From assembly GCA_012729315.1 (NCBI GenBank), contig JAAYDI010000174.1, positions 1 through 37,516 on the forward strand: 37,516 nt of DNA, read 5' to 3'. This document shows positions 15,502 through 25,488 of this stretch, piece after piece (within the stretch, counting starts at the first letter, position 1; every line of letters begins with the position of its first letter). A model generated the notes under the pieces. That model did no database searches, was not told the origin of the DNA, and worked only from the letters and a program-made list of their open reading frames with translations. The DNA is from Planctomycetaceae bacterium (lineage in GTDB: Bacteria; Planctomycetota; Planctomycetia; Pirellulales; Pirellulaceae). The position numbers and the translations under genes were made by a program.

Positions 15502-16446
15502 ATTGACCGCCTCTTTTTCGCGTGTGAGTTCTCCGAAGCGTTCTGTGGGTGGCTGCGGATCCGACATGGCTTTCATGATGGCGCGCTGATTGAGCGTTGT
15601 GGCGATCTGTGCAAATCGCTCCCGCACGCTGGGATCGACGTCGGTCAGGCGTGTCACCATCCGCTGGACGCCCGGGCCGTTGGATTCGGCCACGTGCGAT
15701 ACCTGGCTCACGAACCGGACGGTCTCGGAGAAGTTCGAATCGACCGTCCGGCCCAGCAGCGGATGCAGGGTCTTGGCGACCAGTTCCGCGCCGGCGTTGT
15801 CGACCTGGAGGAACACGTCGAGCTGGTTGGTGATGTAGTCGTTTTTGTTCTGATCCATTGAATAGGTGGAGGTCAGCAACACTGCGCAGCGGCCGGTGAC
15901 GCGGCGCGGCAGCAGTGGACCATCGTAGTATCCTTCGGCCAGAAACAGGTGTTTCTCACGTGTACCGTACACCAGTTCCACCTGGCTGACCGTCCCGGCG
16001 CCGTCGCGTGCGTCGTAGGCATACGGGCCCTTGCGGTGGAGGGTGACTTTGGTCACGCCCATCAACTGCCACATGCTCACAACGATTTCCGGGTACCGTA
16101 CCAGGAAGACGTACAGGTCGGGGTCGCACGGGACAACTTCAATCGGCATGCGCCGGAAGACCGTCGGGTACGCCACAATCTGACGGACTTTGGAACGCAC
16201 CGGCTCCTGCAAGCTGCTCAGCGGCACCTCGCGTTGTGCCTCGTCGCGCGCAAGCCGGATGTTGCTGGGCCGGTTCGGCGGCGTCGCGGCCGCCGGGAGC
16301 GGACTGCGCACACTGGATCCCAGCGCAAACAACCCGGCCGCCCACCGTATGAACTCGCGCCGCCGGATCCGCCCCTCGGCCGCCTCGCTCCGACTCGTTC
16401 CGCCCTGGTCTTCGCGCACCGGCAGCCCCATCGCATTGACGCGCAT
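15499..16446 (-). CDS. Tat-exported hypothetical protein, planctomycete-type
   Basis: The 315-residue product carries a twin-arginine signal (RRREFIRWAAGLFALGS, residues 28-44), so it is exported folded, perhaps with a cofactor. The mature region contains IEVVPCDPDLYVFLVRYPEI and VVSMWQLMGVTKVTLHRKGP. Then come VSQVELVYGTREKHLFLAEG and GRCAVLLTSTYSMDQNKNDY, followed by a helical C-terminal half with LVAKTLHPLLGRTVDSNFSE. I recognise it as a recurrent planctomycete hypothetical protein without known function. The start ATG 16446 has AAGGGGGG just upstream; ATG 16431 is an alternative. The end is convergent with the LplT-Aas type gene and its TGA lies in the repeat element. Confidence 0.7.
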   Translation of the reverse strand: MRVNAMGLPVREDQGGTSRSEAAEGRIRRREFIRWAAGLFALGSSVRSPLPAAATPPNRPSNIRLARDEAQREVPLSSLQEPVRSKVRQIVAYPTVFRRMPIEVVPCDPDLYVFLVRYPEIVVSMWQLMGVTKVTLHRKGPYAYDARDGAGTVSQVELVYGTREKHLFLAEGYYDGPLLPRRVTGRCAVLLTSTYSMDQNKNDYITNQLDVFLQVDNAGAELVAKTLHPLLGRTVDSNFSETVRFVSQVSHVAESNGPGVQRMVTRLTDVDPSVRERFAQIATTLNQRAIMKAMSDPQPPTERFGELTREKEAVN

Positions 16447-16821
16447 GGCCCCCCCTTATCAGTCCCCGACCGCGCAGCCTTGCCAACCAACCGCATCCCC
16501 CTCCTGCACCTGGCGGCGCGACCGCGTCGCGGCCGTCCACGCGTCGGGATCGGTGGCAAGATCTGCCGGTCATACTGATTGTTCGGCCAGTTGGGGTGCC
16601 AAAGCCCAGTCAAAATCTGCGAGTGAGCGGGGAGCCGGCTCGAGGCGTCAGGCACCAGGCCGTGGCCGACGAGGCAAGGTGGGCAGGATGAATTGCTCTT
16701 GCCAGCTCTCACCCCTCGCGGGAGAATCCGCCCCGGCACGCGTCAGACCCTTGACGCTGCGCGTCATTCACCTGTTGTCAATCGTTGTCACCTGTTGTCA
16801 ATGGCCGGGAGCCTGGCAGTC
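16447..16821. other. Divergent intergenic region without a gene
   Basis: This 375-bp gap separates the Tat-exported protein gene (minus) and the HEAT-like protein gene (plus). It contains a 15-bp direct repeat, TCACCTGTTGTCAAT, twice at 20-bp spacing just before the plus-strand gene (about 16768-16802), which could be a regulator site. No coding sequence or RNA fold is supported. Confidence 0.4.
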
Positions 16822-18129
16822 ATGACCATCCACAACCGACGTCGCCGGGTGATTGCCACCCTGATCGTGCTGGCCGGTCTCGCTGCAGCAGTCGCCGTGG
16901 TGCTGCGCGCCGGGGCACATCACCCGGCCGACCTGCTGGCTGCCGATATCGGCCGCTACCTCGAGTCGGTGCCGGAGGAGCGTGTCGGGATCGAGCTGCA
17001 GCAACTGGCTGAGCTGGACCGTGTCGGGTTGCTGGTGGTCGCCGATGCCTTGGGAAGCGAACGCGCGTGCGTCGCACAGTCGGCGGCCACAACGCTCCAG
17101 CACCTGCTCAAACGGTGGCGGACGCTGCCGCATGACGAATCGAGCGTACGGGTCGCCCGGCTGGCGCGGCGTCTGGCCCAACGTGCCGAGCAATGGCCAT
17201 CCGCAGCGCGCAGCGTGGCGAGCGACCTGGCGCTGCAGGTCCTCAACTGGCCCGTCGACGGTCAGCAGGTGGATCGCGCGGCGTTGATCGCGGATTGCGA
17301 GCATGTGTTGCGTCTGCAGCGGGCGGAGGTGTCGCACCTGACGACGCCGGCGTCCGGGTCTGAGGCGGCACGGCCCGTGCAGCGGCCACGTGTTCCTCGT
17401 GAGGCGCCGTCTGAGGAGCGGGTGGATGCAGGAACAGTTGCAGCGTCAGATGCCGGCGGAAAGCCGCCGGTGCGTGCCAACTCGGTCCCGCCACTGCCGC
17501 TGCGGTGGAGCCCGGATGCGGAGCCCCAGGCGACGGCGGAGCAACTGCCGCAACGAGTGCCGGACCCAGGCCGCACCACACAGGATCCGAAGTCAAGCGG
17601 GGACGCGGGGCCAGACGCCGGGCAGGGGCCCACCCTTGCACCGCCGGCAGAACTGGCGCCGGACCCGCCGGCGGTTCTGCAGCTCGCCCCCATCCGGCCG
17701 CTCTCGGGCACAGTGGCCCCCGACGCGGCCGCGGACGCGGACATAGAGACGGGCATGGCCACATGGTCCGATCTCGAAGTGATCCGTGGGCTGGTCGAGC
17801 GGGACACGGGCCGCGCTGCTGATGCCGAGCTGACGCTGCGCCAGCGCGGGTTTGGCGAACTGGATCTGGCTCTGGCGCGGAAGCTGGCCAGTCCGGATGC
17901 CGCCACGCGCCGTCAGCTGGCTGAGAACCTCACGCGGCTTCCCACCGCCGCCGGGCGCTGGCTCATCTGGCTCAGCCAGGACACCGACCCCGGTGTACGC
18001 AGTGCCGCCGTGTCCCTCATGGTCACTGCCCAGGATCCGCGTCTGGTGCGACGACTGCGGGAAATGGAAACCAGTGAACCGGATGATGACATTCGGGACC
18101 AACTGCGGCGCTGGAGAGATAAGCAATGA
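16822..18129 (+). CDS. Membrane-anchored HEAT-like repeat protein
   Basis: The 435-residue product starts with a signal anchor (basic HNRRRR, then VIATLIVLAGLAAAVAVVL at about 8-28). Residues 35-165 are helical pairs of the HEAT/armadillo kind (for example RVGLLVVADALGSERACVAQ and SAATTLQHLLKRW). A 150-residue Pro/Ala/Gly-rich linker follows, looking disordered. The C-terminal 90 residues again form HEAT-like pairs (LARKLASPDAATRRQLAENL and DPGVRSAAVSLMVTAQDPRL). Such proteins mediate protein contacts; no enzyme activity is indicated. ATG 16822 is used; ATG 16801 in the same frame is possible but has no ribosome site. The stop TGA is the first TGA of heptad element 2. Confidence 0.65.
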   Translation: MTIHNRRRRVIATLIVLAGLAAAVAVVLRAGAHHPADLLAADIGRYLESVPEERVGIELQQLAELDRVGLLVVADALGSERACVAQSAATTLQHLLKRWRTLPHDESSVRVARLARRLAQRAEQWPSAARSVASDLALQVLNWPVDGQQVDRAALIADCEHVLRLQRAEVSHLTTPASGSEAARPVQRPRVPREAPSEERVDAGTVAASDAGGKPPVRANSVPPLPLRWSPDAEPQATAEQLPQRVPDPGRTTQDPKSSGDAGPDAGQGPTLAPPAELAPDPPAVLQLAPIRPLSGTVAPDAAADADIETGMATWSDLEVIRGLVERDTGRAADAELTLRQRGFGELDLALARKLASPDAATRRQLAENLTRLPTAAGRWLIWLSQDTDPGVRSAAVSLMVTAQDPRLVRRLREMETSEPDDDIRDQLRRWRDKQ

Positions 18130-18320
18130 CGGACGACGAATGACGAGTGACGAGTGACGGAAGCACGAAGGAATGACGAATGACGAGTGACGGAAGCACG
18201 AAGGAAGGTCTAATGACATAGGCACGAAGTGCCATTGCGATGAACTGGACTCACAACGGCGTCCCATTCGTCATTTGTCGTCCGTCATTCCTTCGTGCTT
18301 CCGTCACTCGTCATCCGTCA
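18127..18320. repeat. Inverted heptad-repeat element, copy 2
   Basis: The left end reads TGACGGACGACGAATGACGA and continues with GTGACGA units and two GGAAGCACGAAGGA blocks. The core has AGGTCTAATGACATA and the palindrome GGCAC-GAA-GTGCC at 18221-18233. The right end is the inverted counterpart (TCCTTCGTGCTTCCGTCACT and so on). It lies between two convergent genes and both of their TGA stops (18127-18129 plus strand, 18320-18318 minus strand) are the element's terminal TGACGGA. Confidence 0.85.
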
Positions 18321-19607
18321 TTTTTGTTTGACGACTCGTTCGGCGGTGACATGTACAGCACGCAGGGTGTCGACGTAGCGGCGGGTTCCGAGCAGGCCGA
18401 CGTATTGTTTCGTGTAGCGGCGCAGATTCAGTCCGGGCGCTGGCGTGACGTAGGCGCGCACACGGCCATCGTCGTCGAGCAGGGCGAAGGGGGGCGCTAC
18501 GCGTTTCGTGGAGTGGACCGGCATGAGCCAGCCTTCCGCGTCGTACCGCGATCCCTCGGAAGCTGTCGCAACCTGGGCCACTTCCGGTTCCAGTGCGGCA
18601 TCGATATCGCGCAGGAAATCGTTTTGCAGCAGGCGGGGGGCGGCTGGATCAGCCGCCTCGGCCTGGCCCGTTCCGGCGGTGCCAGACGCCCGTTCCTGGC
18701 CAGCGTTTCTCGTGTCGTCGGCCGCGCTCACGCCACTCACCCGATGGCTGCTGATATCACGTTCCCGGACCCTCTGGTGGCGGCGCTGCAGTGTCTCGAA
18801 CTCGTCCATCCGCTGCGAAATTGCCTTGATTTCCCGTGCCAGGGACGCGTCCATTGTCTGCTCGGCCAGCGTCTCGGTGCGCCGTTTGAGAGAAGCCAGG
18901 TCCCACTGTTCAATGCTCTGGGTGACGAGCAATGCCAGGGCGACTTTGAGTTCCTCGACCTGCCGGGCCGTCTCCGCCGCTGACAGGGTCGTCCGGGTCG
19001 CCGCCGCCGGTGTAACCACCTGAGCGCTGGCGGTCGACCCGCTGACGTGACGGTAGTCGCTTTGCAGCTGGGATCGGGCGAGCGTATCCGGCGCGCCGGC
19101 AGTCGAAGACACCGCGTGCCGCGCATGAATCCAGCGGAACTCGCCGGCCGGCGGAGCGATCTTGTGATAGGTCTCCGTGGCAAACCCGGGGCCGACGGTC
19201 ATGGGCAGTTCACCCAGGATCTCCACCTGTTCTCCACGTTTCAGACGCACCTGCCATTTGTGCTGAGGCACATTCGTTGTCGCCGACCCGACCCAGGCGA
19301 CCGCCCCGTCCAGGATGACCTCCGCGACGCCTTGCGTGGCCGTGGCCTGCACATGGCGCGCAGTCACCCAGCTGAAACTGCCTTCGGGCGGGCGGATGGC
19401 CAGCCAGCCACCCGGATCGTGCCGGTAGACCTCTACCTGCGTCCCACGCGACAGACGCTGCGTCGCATAGTAGTCCCAGCCGGGCCCGCAGCGGACCTCG
19501 ACTTCATCTGCCGCTACCTGCACCGTGTAAGGAAAAGTCGGTTCGGCACCCTGCACTACGGCGCCCCACAGTGTGCTGCAGACGAGAACTGCCGTCATTC
19601 CGCGCAT
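18318..19607 (-). CDS. Exported bacterial SH3-domain protein with coiled coil
   Basis: The 429-residue product has a signal peptide (MRGMTAVLVCSTLWGAVVQG, then AEP). Residues about 25-90 form a bacterial SH3 (SH3b) domain: VAADEVEVRCGPGWDYYATQ, RLSRGTQVEVYRHDPGGWLA and SFSWVTARHV. A second SH3b-like unit covers about 95-185, ending GEFRWIHARH. A helical region follows (about 215-300, with LKRRTETLAEQTMDASLARE), then a polar linker and a C-terminal segment of strands (GRVRAYVTPAPGLNLRRYTK). SH3b domains usually bind peptidoglycan or peptides, so a cell-envelope role is likely. The minus-strand stop is supplied by heptad element 2. The upstream gap holds heptad element 3. Confidence 0.75.
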   Translation of the reverse strand: MRGMTAVLVCSTLWGAVVQGAEPTFPYTVQVAADEVEVRCGPGWDYYATQRLSRGTQVEVYRHDPGGWLAIRPPEGSFSWVTARHVQATATQGVAEVILDGAVAWVGSATTNVPQHKWQVRLKRGEQVEILGELPMTVGPGFATETYHKIAPPAGEFRWIHARHAVSSTAGAPDTLARSQLQSDYRHVSGSTASAQVVTPAAATRTTLSAAETARQVEELKVALALLVTQSIEQWDLASLKRRTETLAEQTMDASLAREIKAISQRMDEFETLQRRHQRVRERDISSHRVSGVSAADDTRNAGQERASGTAGTGQAEAADPAAPRLLQNDFLRDIDAALEPEVAQVATASEGSRYDAEGWLMPVHSTKRVAPPFALLDDDGRVRAYVTPAPGLNLRRYTKQYVGLLGTRRYVDTLRAVHVTAERVVKQK

Positions 19608-19700
19608 GACTGCCTCGCGACATCTTGGCCAGCGAACAAAGAGACCTTCGGGCGCGGTCTTGTACCGGATTATCGCAGTCGAAGCAAGAGATGATGGGAA

Positions 19701-19910
19701 TGACGGATGACGAGTGACGGAAGCACGAAGGAATTACGAATGACGAATGACGAATGATTGCAGCGGCACTTCGTGCCTATGTCATTATGTCATTAGGCCT
19801 TCCTTCAGGCCTTCCTTCGTGCTTCCGTCACACGTCATCCGTCATTCCTTCGTGCTTCCGTCATTCGTCATCCGTCATTCCTTCGTGCTTCCGTCATTCG
19901 TCATCCGTCA
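19701..19910. repeat. Inverted heptad-repeat element, copy 3
   Basis: The left end is TGACGGATGACGAGTGACGG followed by a GGAAGCACGAAGGA block. The core is inverted relative to copies 1 and 2, with the palindrome seen as GGCAC-TTC-GTGCC at 19765-19777. The right arm repeats the TCCTTCGTGCTTCCGTCA block three times. The right end abuts the TAA stop of the methionine aminopeptidase gene (19913-19911), giving TAATGACGG on the minus strand. The left end lies 93 bp upstream of the SH3b gene start and no gene ends there. Confidence 0.85.
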
Positions 19911-20708
19911 TTAAAACCGGTGCCCTTTGGCTGGCCCGTGCTGGGTCTGGGTGAGGATTTCAGGGCCGTCTTCGGTCATGAGGAGTGTGTGTTCGAACTG
20001 AGCTGACAGTTCGCCGTCCCGCGTGCGCACGGTCCAGCCGTCTTGTTTGTCGAGTGCGGTGTACCGTTTTCCCACGTTGATCATGGGCTCGACGGTGAAG
20101 CACACGCCGGGGTACAGTCGTTCCTGACGCGACTGGCGGGTGGGGTAATGCGGGATCGACGGTTCCTGGTGGAAACGCCGTCCGAGTCCGTGTCCGACGT
20201 ATTCCCGCACGACGGAGAACCCACGCTGATCGGCGATCGCGACGATCGCATCCCCCATGGCCGAGATCGGGCAGCCTGGGGTGAGCGCATCGATGGCGGC
20301 GTACAGGCAGTCCAGAGCGCATTGGGTCACGTCTCGCGCTGTGTCGCTCACGGTCCCGATCAGGAACGTTTCAGACTGGTCGCCGTGCCAGCCGTTGACG
20401 ATGGTGGTGAGGTCGATATTGACGATGTCACCGGACTTGAGCAGGTAGTTGTCCGGGATGCCGTGGCAGATCACGTCATTGACGCTGGTACAGCAGCTCT
20501 TGGGGAACCCCTGGTACCCGAGCGTGGCCGGCTTATGACCGTGTTTAATGGTGTATTCATGCACCAGGCGGTCGATTTCCTGCGTGGTGATGCCGGCTTT
20601 GACGTAGGGACGGATATAGTCCATCAGTTGCGCGTTGAACGCGCATGCCGCGCGCATAGCGCCGCGCTCCACAGGACTGAGACGCAATGATCGTCTTCCG
20701 TGTAACAT
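19911..20708 (-). CDS. map: Methionine aminopeptidase, type I
   Basis: The 265-residue enzyme removes the initiator methionine from new cytosolic proteins. All five metal ligands of the family can be placed: D99 (NIDL), D110 (HGDQSETF), H173 ([10 protein letters not shown]), E207 (TVEPMI) and E239 (FEHTLL). Also visible are the substrate histidine region CHGIPD (81-86) and [17 protein letters not shown], both typical of type I enzymes. The length matches the short type I form. ATG 20708 is chosen because GGGAG lies 9 bases upstream and the family N-terminus begins there; the frame is open to 20804 without similarity. The TAA stop directly abuts heptad element 3. leuS is divergent across a 424-bp gap. 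Confidence 0.95.
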   Translation of the reverse strand: MLHGRRSLRLSPVERGAMRAACAFNAQLMDYIRPYVKAGITTQEIDRLVHEYTIKHGHKPATLGYQGFPKSCCTSVNDVICHGIPDNYLLKSGDIVNIDLTTIVNGWHGDQSETFLIGTVSDTARDVTQCALDCLYAAIDALTPGCPISAMGDAIVAIADQRGFSVVREYVGHGLGRRFHQEPSIPHYPTRQSRQERLYPGVCFTVEPMINVGKRYTALDKQDGWTVRTRDGELSAQFEHTLLMTEDGPEILTQTQHGPAKGHRF

Positions 20709-21132
20709 GGATGAGACTCCCAACCAATGCAGCCACGAACGGGCAGCGACATGATGTATGTAAGTGTAACTCGGCAAGCGTCGCTGCAACATAGGAAGAC
20801 CCACAGATTCCGGTGGAGCACGCCTGTCTCTGCGGTGTCGCGGCGTCTCCAGCCCTGAAAGTCGCTCGCAAGTGCGGTGGCTGCCGCCTCCATCGTGGGC
20901 AGTTAGCCGTGCATCATTCGGCGGTGGGACTGGTCTGGTGTCCGTGCGCTGCCGCGTCCGTGCGCTGCTGCGTCGGTGCTAGGCAGCGTTGCCGGGAAAC
21001 TCTACAATTCGGAGGCTGTTGTCGCGGCACGATACCATGCCCAAGTAATTGCGTTAAAACACGTTACTGAATTCGGCGAGCGGCCCGCGCTGGTCCTCGC
21101 CAGGCACTTCTTCCGAGGCCGACTGCCGATCC
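20709..21132. other. Divergent intergenic region between map and leuS
   Basis: This 424-bp gap must hold the promoters of both genes. I found no convincing -35/-10 pair, T-box (expected mainly in Firmicutes) or terminator hairpin ahead of leuS. Frames crossing it are short and Cys/Arg rich, as expected by chance. Confidence 0.4.
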
Positions 21133-23970
21133 ATGCCACGCTATCAACCTGATCATATCGAACCGAAATGGCAACACTATTGGGAGAAGCACAAGACGTT
21201 CCTCACTCCGGCCCGTCCGACCGGGGAGAAGGTGTATGTGCTGGATATGTTTCCCTATCCGAGTGGCGATGGGCTGCACGTGGGGCACCCGGAAGGATAC
21301 ACGGCGACCGACATTGTGTGCCGATTTGAGCGGATGCGTGGCAAGACGGTGTTGCATCCGATCGGGTTCGATGCCTTTGGGTTGCCGGCCGAGGAGCATG
21401 CGATCCGCACGAACACGCCTCCCCGCGAATCGACGGAGCGCAACATTGCGACGTTCCGGCGGCAGTTGAAGATGCTGGGATTCAGTTATGACTGGGACCG
21501 GGAGTTGGCGACGACCGACGTCGACTATATGCGTTGGACGCAGTGGATCTTCCTGGTGCTGTTTGACACCTGGTACGACCCGCAGGAGGACCGGGGGCGG
21601 CCGATCGCGGAGCTGCCGATTCCGCCCGCCATCGCCGCGCTCGGCACCGACGCCGTGCGCCGCTACCAGGACGAGCATCGGCTGGCCTATCAGGCAGAGG
21701 CGCTGGTCAACTGGTGCCCGGCGCTAGGCACTGTGCTGGCCAACGAGGAGGTGGTGGACGGCCGCAGCGAGCGGGGAGGGCACCCGGTCGAACGGCGGCC
21801 GCTGCGGCAGTGGATGTTGCGGATCACGGCCTACGCCGATCGGCTGGAGCGGGACCTGGTGGGGCTGGAGTGGCCGGAGAGCATCAAGAAGCTGCAGTGC
21901 GACTGGATCGGCCGCAGCAGCGGGGCTGAGGTGGATTTCTTCATCGGTCGGTCGGCCGACTATGCGGCCTGGTGCCAGGCGCGGCAGCAGGGCGGATTTC
22001 CGCGGAAGGCGGGCGACGACGTGCTGCGCATTTACACGACGCGTCCCGACACGCTCTTCGGCGCCACCTACATGGTGATCGCGCCGGAACACCCGTTTGT
22101 CGCGCGGCTGGCCACGCCTGATCAGCAGGACGCCGTCGCGGCCTACTGTGCGCGCGCGTCGGCCAAAAGCGATCTGGAACGCACGGAACTGGTCAAGGAG
22201 AAGACCGGCGTCTTCACCGGGTCGTATGCGATCAACCCGGTCAACGGCCAGCCGGTCCCGATCTGGATTGCCGACTATGTGTTGATCAGCTACGGAACCG
22301 GGGCGATCATGGCGGTGCCGGCGCACGATACGCGGGACTTCGAGTTTGCCCGGCAGTTTTCCCTGCCGATCGTGGCGGTGGTGGATCCGGGGGCGGATCC
22401 GGATGTGGACCGCGCGGCGGTGTTGGCCGGCCAGGCCTGTTTTGCCGAGCACGGCACGGCGGTCAATTCCGGACCCTATGACGGGCTGGCGACCGACGTG
22501 TTCAAGGAGCGGATCACGACCGAGTTGCACGCGGCGGGGCTGGGTCGGCCGGCGGTCAACTACAAGCTGCGCGACTGGCTCTTCAGCCGGCAACGGTTCT
22601 GGGGCGAGCCGTTTCCGATCCTGCATGAGCTGGCCGATGACGGTACCCCTACGGGGTTGCTGCGGGCGGTGGACCCCAGCGACTTGCCGGTGGACTTGCC
22701 ACACCTGGACGACTACAAACCGCACGGCCGTCCCGAGCCGCCGCTGACCAAGGCGCCCTCGTCGTGGCTGTACCCGGTCCTGGACGGCAAGCGGTACCAG
22801 CGGGAGACCAACACGATGCCGCAGTGGGCCGGGTCGTGCTGGTATTACCTGCGATTTATTGATCCGCGGAATGAGCAGTGCTTTGTTGATCGGGAGCTGG
22901 AACAGGCCTGGATGCCGGTCGATCTGTACGTGGGTGGGGCGGAGCATGCCGTGCTGCACCTGCTCTACGCGCGGTTCTGGCACAAGGTGCTCTACGACCG
23001 TGGCCATGTCAGCCATTGCGAGCCGTTCCAGCGGCTGGTCAACCAGGGGATGATCCTGGGCGAGATGGAGTTCACCGGATACCAGGCGGACGACGGACAG
23101 TGGGTCAGTGCGGGGCAGGTAGCGCGCGACGCAGCAGGTCGCCTGGTGGCCCGGCCGTCGGGGCGGGAGGTGACCGAGGTGTCGGTGGCGGCCGATCAGG
23201 TGGAGAAGCAGGGGGAATCGTTCGTGCTCCGTGCCGACCCGGCGATCGGTATCGACAGCCGCGCGTTCAAGATGTCGAAGAGCCGCGGCAATGTCGTGAA
23301 TCCGGACGAGATCGTGCGCGAGTTCGGCGCCGATGCGCTCCGTCTGTACGAGATGTTCATGGGGCCGTTGGAGGCCACCAAGCCGTGGAGCATGCAGGGG
23401 GTGAAGGGGGTGCGGAGTTTCCTCGACCGGGCGTGGCGGATGATCGTCGACGACCGCGCGGAACTGCTGACATGCAACGCGTGCGTCCAGGAGGTCGAGC
23501 CGACGGAGGAGCAGAATCGGGTGCTGCACCGTACGATCCTGGCCGTCACGCGCGACATCGAACAGCTGCAGTTCAACACGGCGATCGCTCGCCTGATGGA
23601 GTGTGTCAATTACTTCACCAAGGCGGCGACCCGGCCGCGGCGGGCCATGGAGTCCTTTGTGCTGCTGTTGTCCCCCTTCGCGCCGCATCTGGCCGAGGAA
23701 TTATGGGCAGCGCTGGGCCACTCAGCATCGCTGGCATACGTGCCCTGGCCGGTGTACGACGAATCGCTGACGCGCGAGAACACGATCGAGGTGCCGGTGC
23801 AGATCGGGAAGAAAGTACGGGCGAAGATCGCAGTGCCGGCCGATGCGACGCCCGCGCAGCTGGAGGCGGCGGCCCGAGCACACGACAAGGTGGCCGCACT
23901 CCTGGCTGGCCAGCAGATTGTGAAAGTCGTTGTGGTACCCGGGCGATTGGTGAATTTCGTGGTCCGGTAG
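21133..23970 (+). CDS. leuS: Leucyl-tRNA synthetase
   Basis: The 945-residue class I synthetase charges tRNA-Leu in the cytoplasm. The HIGH-type motif is H49-V-G-H52 in [16 protein letters not shown] and the KMSKS motif is intact at 713-717. The editing (CP1) domain shows [20 protein letters not shown] and [31 protein letters not shown] and [18 protein letters not shown] mark the catalytic core. The protein is about 80 residues longer than the E. coli enzyme, with extra sequence near 145-185 ([15 protein letters not shown] onward) and before KMSKS (about 650-705); I recall similar long forms in planctomycetes. The start ATG 21133 begins exactly at the family N-terminus but has only a distant GAGG upstream. 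glgC follows after 75 bp. Confidence 0.97.
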   Translation: MPRYQPDHIEPKWQHYWEKHKTFLTPARPTGEKVYVLDMFPYPSGDGLHVGHPEGYTATDIVCRFERMRGKTVLHPIGFDAFGLPAEEHAIRTNTPPRESTERNIATFRRQLKMLGFSYDWDRELATTDVDYMRWTQWIFLVLFDTWYDPQEDRGRPIAELPIPPAIAALGTDAVRRYQDEHRLAYQAEALVNWCPALGTVLANEEVVDGRSERGGHPVERRPLRQWMLRITAYADRLERDLVGLEWPESIKKLQCDWIGRSSGAEVDFFIGRSADYAAWCQARQQGGFPRKAGDDVLRIYTTRPDTLFGATYMVIAPEHPFVARLATPDQQDAVAAYCARASAKSDLERTELVKEKTGVFTGSYAINPVNGQPVPIWIADYVLISYGTGAIMAVPAHDTRDFEFARQFSLPIVAVVDPGADPDVDRAAVLAGQACFAEHGTAVNSGPYDGLATDVFKERITTELHAAGLGRPAVNYKLRDWLFSRQRFWGEPFPILHELADDGTPTGLLRAVDPSDLPVDLPHLDDYKPHGRPEPPLTKAPSSWLYPVLDGKRYQRETNTMPQWAGSCWYYLRFIDPRNEQCFVDRELEQAWMPVDLYVGGAEHAVLHLLYARFWHKVLYDRGHVSHCEPFQRLVNQGMILGEMEFTGYQADDGQWVSAGQVARDAAGRLVARPSGREVTEVSVAADQVEKQGESFVLRADPAIGIDSRAFKMSKSRGNVVNPDEIVREFGADALRLYEMFMGPLEATKPWSMQGVKGVRSFLDRAWRMIVDDRAELLTCNACVQEVEPTEEQNRVLHRTILAVTRDIEQLQFNTAIARLMECVNYFTKAATRPRRAMESFVLLLSPFAPHLAEELWAALGHSASLAYVPWPVYDESLTRENTIEVPVQIGKKVRAKIAVPADATPAQLEAAARAHDKVAALLAGQQIVKVVVVPGRLVNFVVR

Positions 23971-24045
23971 ATCGTGGTAGATCCCGGTGGATCGTGGTCC
24001 AGTAGACTCGAACCGTGTAGATACTAGAAAGGCGGACGCAAAGTC

Positions 24046-25338
24046 ATGAAGAACGTGACAACTCTGGTACTCGGCGGCGGACGCGGGTCGCGGCTGTATC
24101 CTCTGACGAAAGTCCGCGCCAAACCGGCCGTGCCGCTCGCCGGCAAGTACCGCCTGATCGACATCCCGCTCTCCAACTGCATCAACAGCGGGCTCAATCG
24201 CGTGTACGTGCTGACCCAGTTCCTGTCGGTCAGTCTGCATCGCCATATCCGCTTGACCTACCGGTTTGACAACTTCTCCGGCGGGTTCGTGGAACTGCTG
24301 GCCGCGCAGCAGACGGCGGACGCTGGAACCGACTGGTATCAGGGGACGGCGGACGCGGTGCGGAAGAACATTCGCTACATCGAACAGCCCGACACGGAGT
24401 ACGTGCTGATCCTGTCCGGCGATCAGCTGTATCGCATGGATTACCGTGACATGCTGGCCACGCACCGGCAGGCGGGTGCTCAGGTGACGATCGGGGCGAT
24501 CCCCGTCACGCGGCAGGCGGCCCGCGCGTTCGGGATCATGCGGATCGATCCGGCCGGACGGGTTGGCGGGTTTCTGGAGAAACCGCAGACGGACGAAGAG
24601 ATCGACATGGTCCGGCTGGACCCCGCGTGGATCGACCGGCACGGCATTGCCAGCGGCGGGCGGGAGTGTCTGGCCAGCATGGGGATCTACATTTTCAACC
24701 GCGATTTTCTGCTGGAAGTGCTCAAGAAGACGACCTACCAGGACTTTGGCAAGGAGGTCTTTCCGGCCGCCTTCCGCAGTCGGCATGTGCAGGTGCACCT
24801 GTTCGACGGCTACTGGGAGGATATCGGAACCATCCGCGCGTTCTATGAGGCCAACCTGGCGCTCGCTCAGCCGGACCCGCCTTTCCACCTGGTCAGCCCC
24901 ACCGCGCCGGTGTACTCGCGCGCTCGATACCTCCCCCCGTCGTCGTTCGAAGGCGCGCAGATCAAGGGCAGTCTGATCGCCGACGGTTGCCATATCGGCA
25001 AGGGTGCTGTGATTGAAAACAGTGTCCTCGGGCTGCGGTGTCTGATCGGCGAGAACGTCACGATCCGGAATTCCATCGTGATGGGTGGAGATTACTACGA
25101 AGAGCCGGATGCCGCGCGCCCCTGTGGCCCTAGTCATCCGGCAATCGGGATCGGCGATGGGAGCGTGATCGAAGGTGCGATCGTCGACAAGAACTGCCGG
25201 ATCGGCAACAACGTGCGGGTGGTGAACGAGCAGGGGATTGAGAACGGGCAGGATGCCCCCGACTGTGTCATTCGGGACGGCATTCCGGTCGTCGTCAAGG
25301 ACGCCAAACTGCCGGACGGCTGGACGCTGCGCCAGTAG
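24046..25338 (+). CDS. glgC: Glucose-1-phosphate adenylyltransferase
   Basis: The 430-residue enzyme makes ADP-glucose from ATP and glucose-1-phosphate, the committed step of bacterial glycogen synthesis. The nucleotidyltransferase signature GGGRGSRLYPLT is at residues 10-21, followed by KPAVPLAGKYRLIDIPLSNC (26-45). Other family blocks are YQGTADAVRKN, ILSGDQLYRMDY and FLEKP (near 178), and GYWEDIGTIRAFYEANL (263-279). The C-terminal third is a left-handed beta-helix (IKGSLIADGCHIGKGAVIEN and later hexads). The length matches the family (about 420-430). AAAGGCGGA lies upstream of ATG 24046. No other glycogen gene is in the window. The gap to leuS contains near-repeats of a GTGGTCC-GTAGATC phrase (about 23960-24008). 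Confidence 0.95.
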   Translation: MKNVTTLVLGGGRGSRLYPLTKVRAKPAVPLAGKYRLIDIPLSNCINSGLNRVYVLTQFLSVSLHRHIRLTYRFDNFSGGFVELLAAQQTADAGTDWYQGTADAVRKNIRYIEQPDTEYVLILSGDQLYRMDYRDMLATHRQAGAQVTIGAIPVTRQAARAFGIMRIDPAGRVGGFLEKPQTDEEIDMVRLDPAWIDRHGIASGGRECLASMGIYIFNRDFLLEVLKKTTYQDFGKEVFPAAFRSRHVQVHLFDGYWEDIGTIRAFYEANLALAQPDPPFHLVSPTAPVYSRARYLPPSSFEGAQIKGSLIADGCHIGKGAVIENSVLGLRCLIGENVTIRNSIVMGGDYYEEPDAARPCGPSHPAIGIGDGSVIEGAIVDKNCRIGNNVRVVNEQGIENGQDAPDCVIRDGIPVVVKDAKLPDGWTLRQ

Positions 25339-25415
25339 CCGTGACGGACCGGCTGCCGGGTTGGCCTGTCCCACGGCCGCCCGGTCCGCTGCTGCTGCGG
25401 CACGGGCACACCAAA

Positions 25416-25444
25416 GTGCCGGGCGCGCGCGACTGGCCCGGCAC
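25416..25444. terminator. Hairpin between convergent glgC and rpsD
   Basis: An 8-bp stem (GTGCCGGG / CCCGGCAC) closes a 13-base GC-rich loop, 78 bp past the glgC stop and 45 bp past the rpsD stop in the other direction. It lacks a T-tract, so it may be a shared transcript-end structure rather than a classical rho-independent terminator. Confidence 0.4.
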
Positions 25445-25488
25445 GTGTTCCAACGTCCTCAACGTCGACGCTGTTTGGCGACAGCCAC

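Noticed and set aside
21724-23688. 654-codon open frame on the minus strand
   Set aside because: It lies wholly inside leuS, which has intact motifs on the plus strand. The His/Arg/Pro-rich product is the usual antisense shadow of a high-GC gene.
23722-25374. 550-codon open frame on the minus strand
   Set aside because: Runs antisense across the end of leuS and all of glgC, both of which are well supported.
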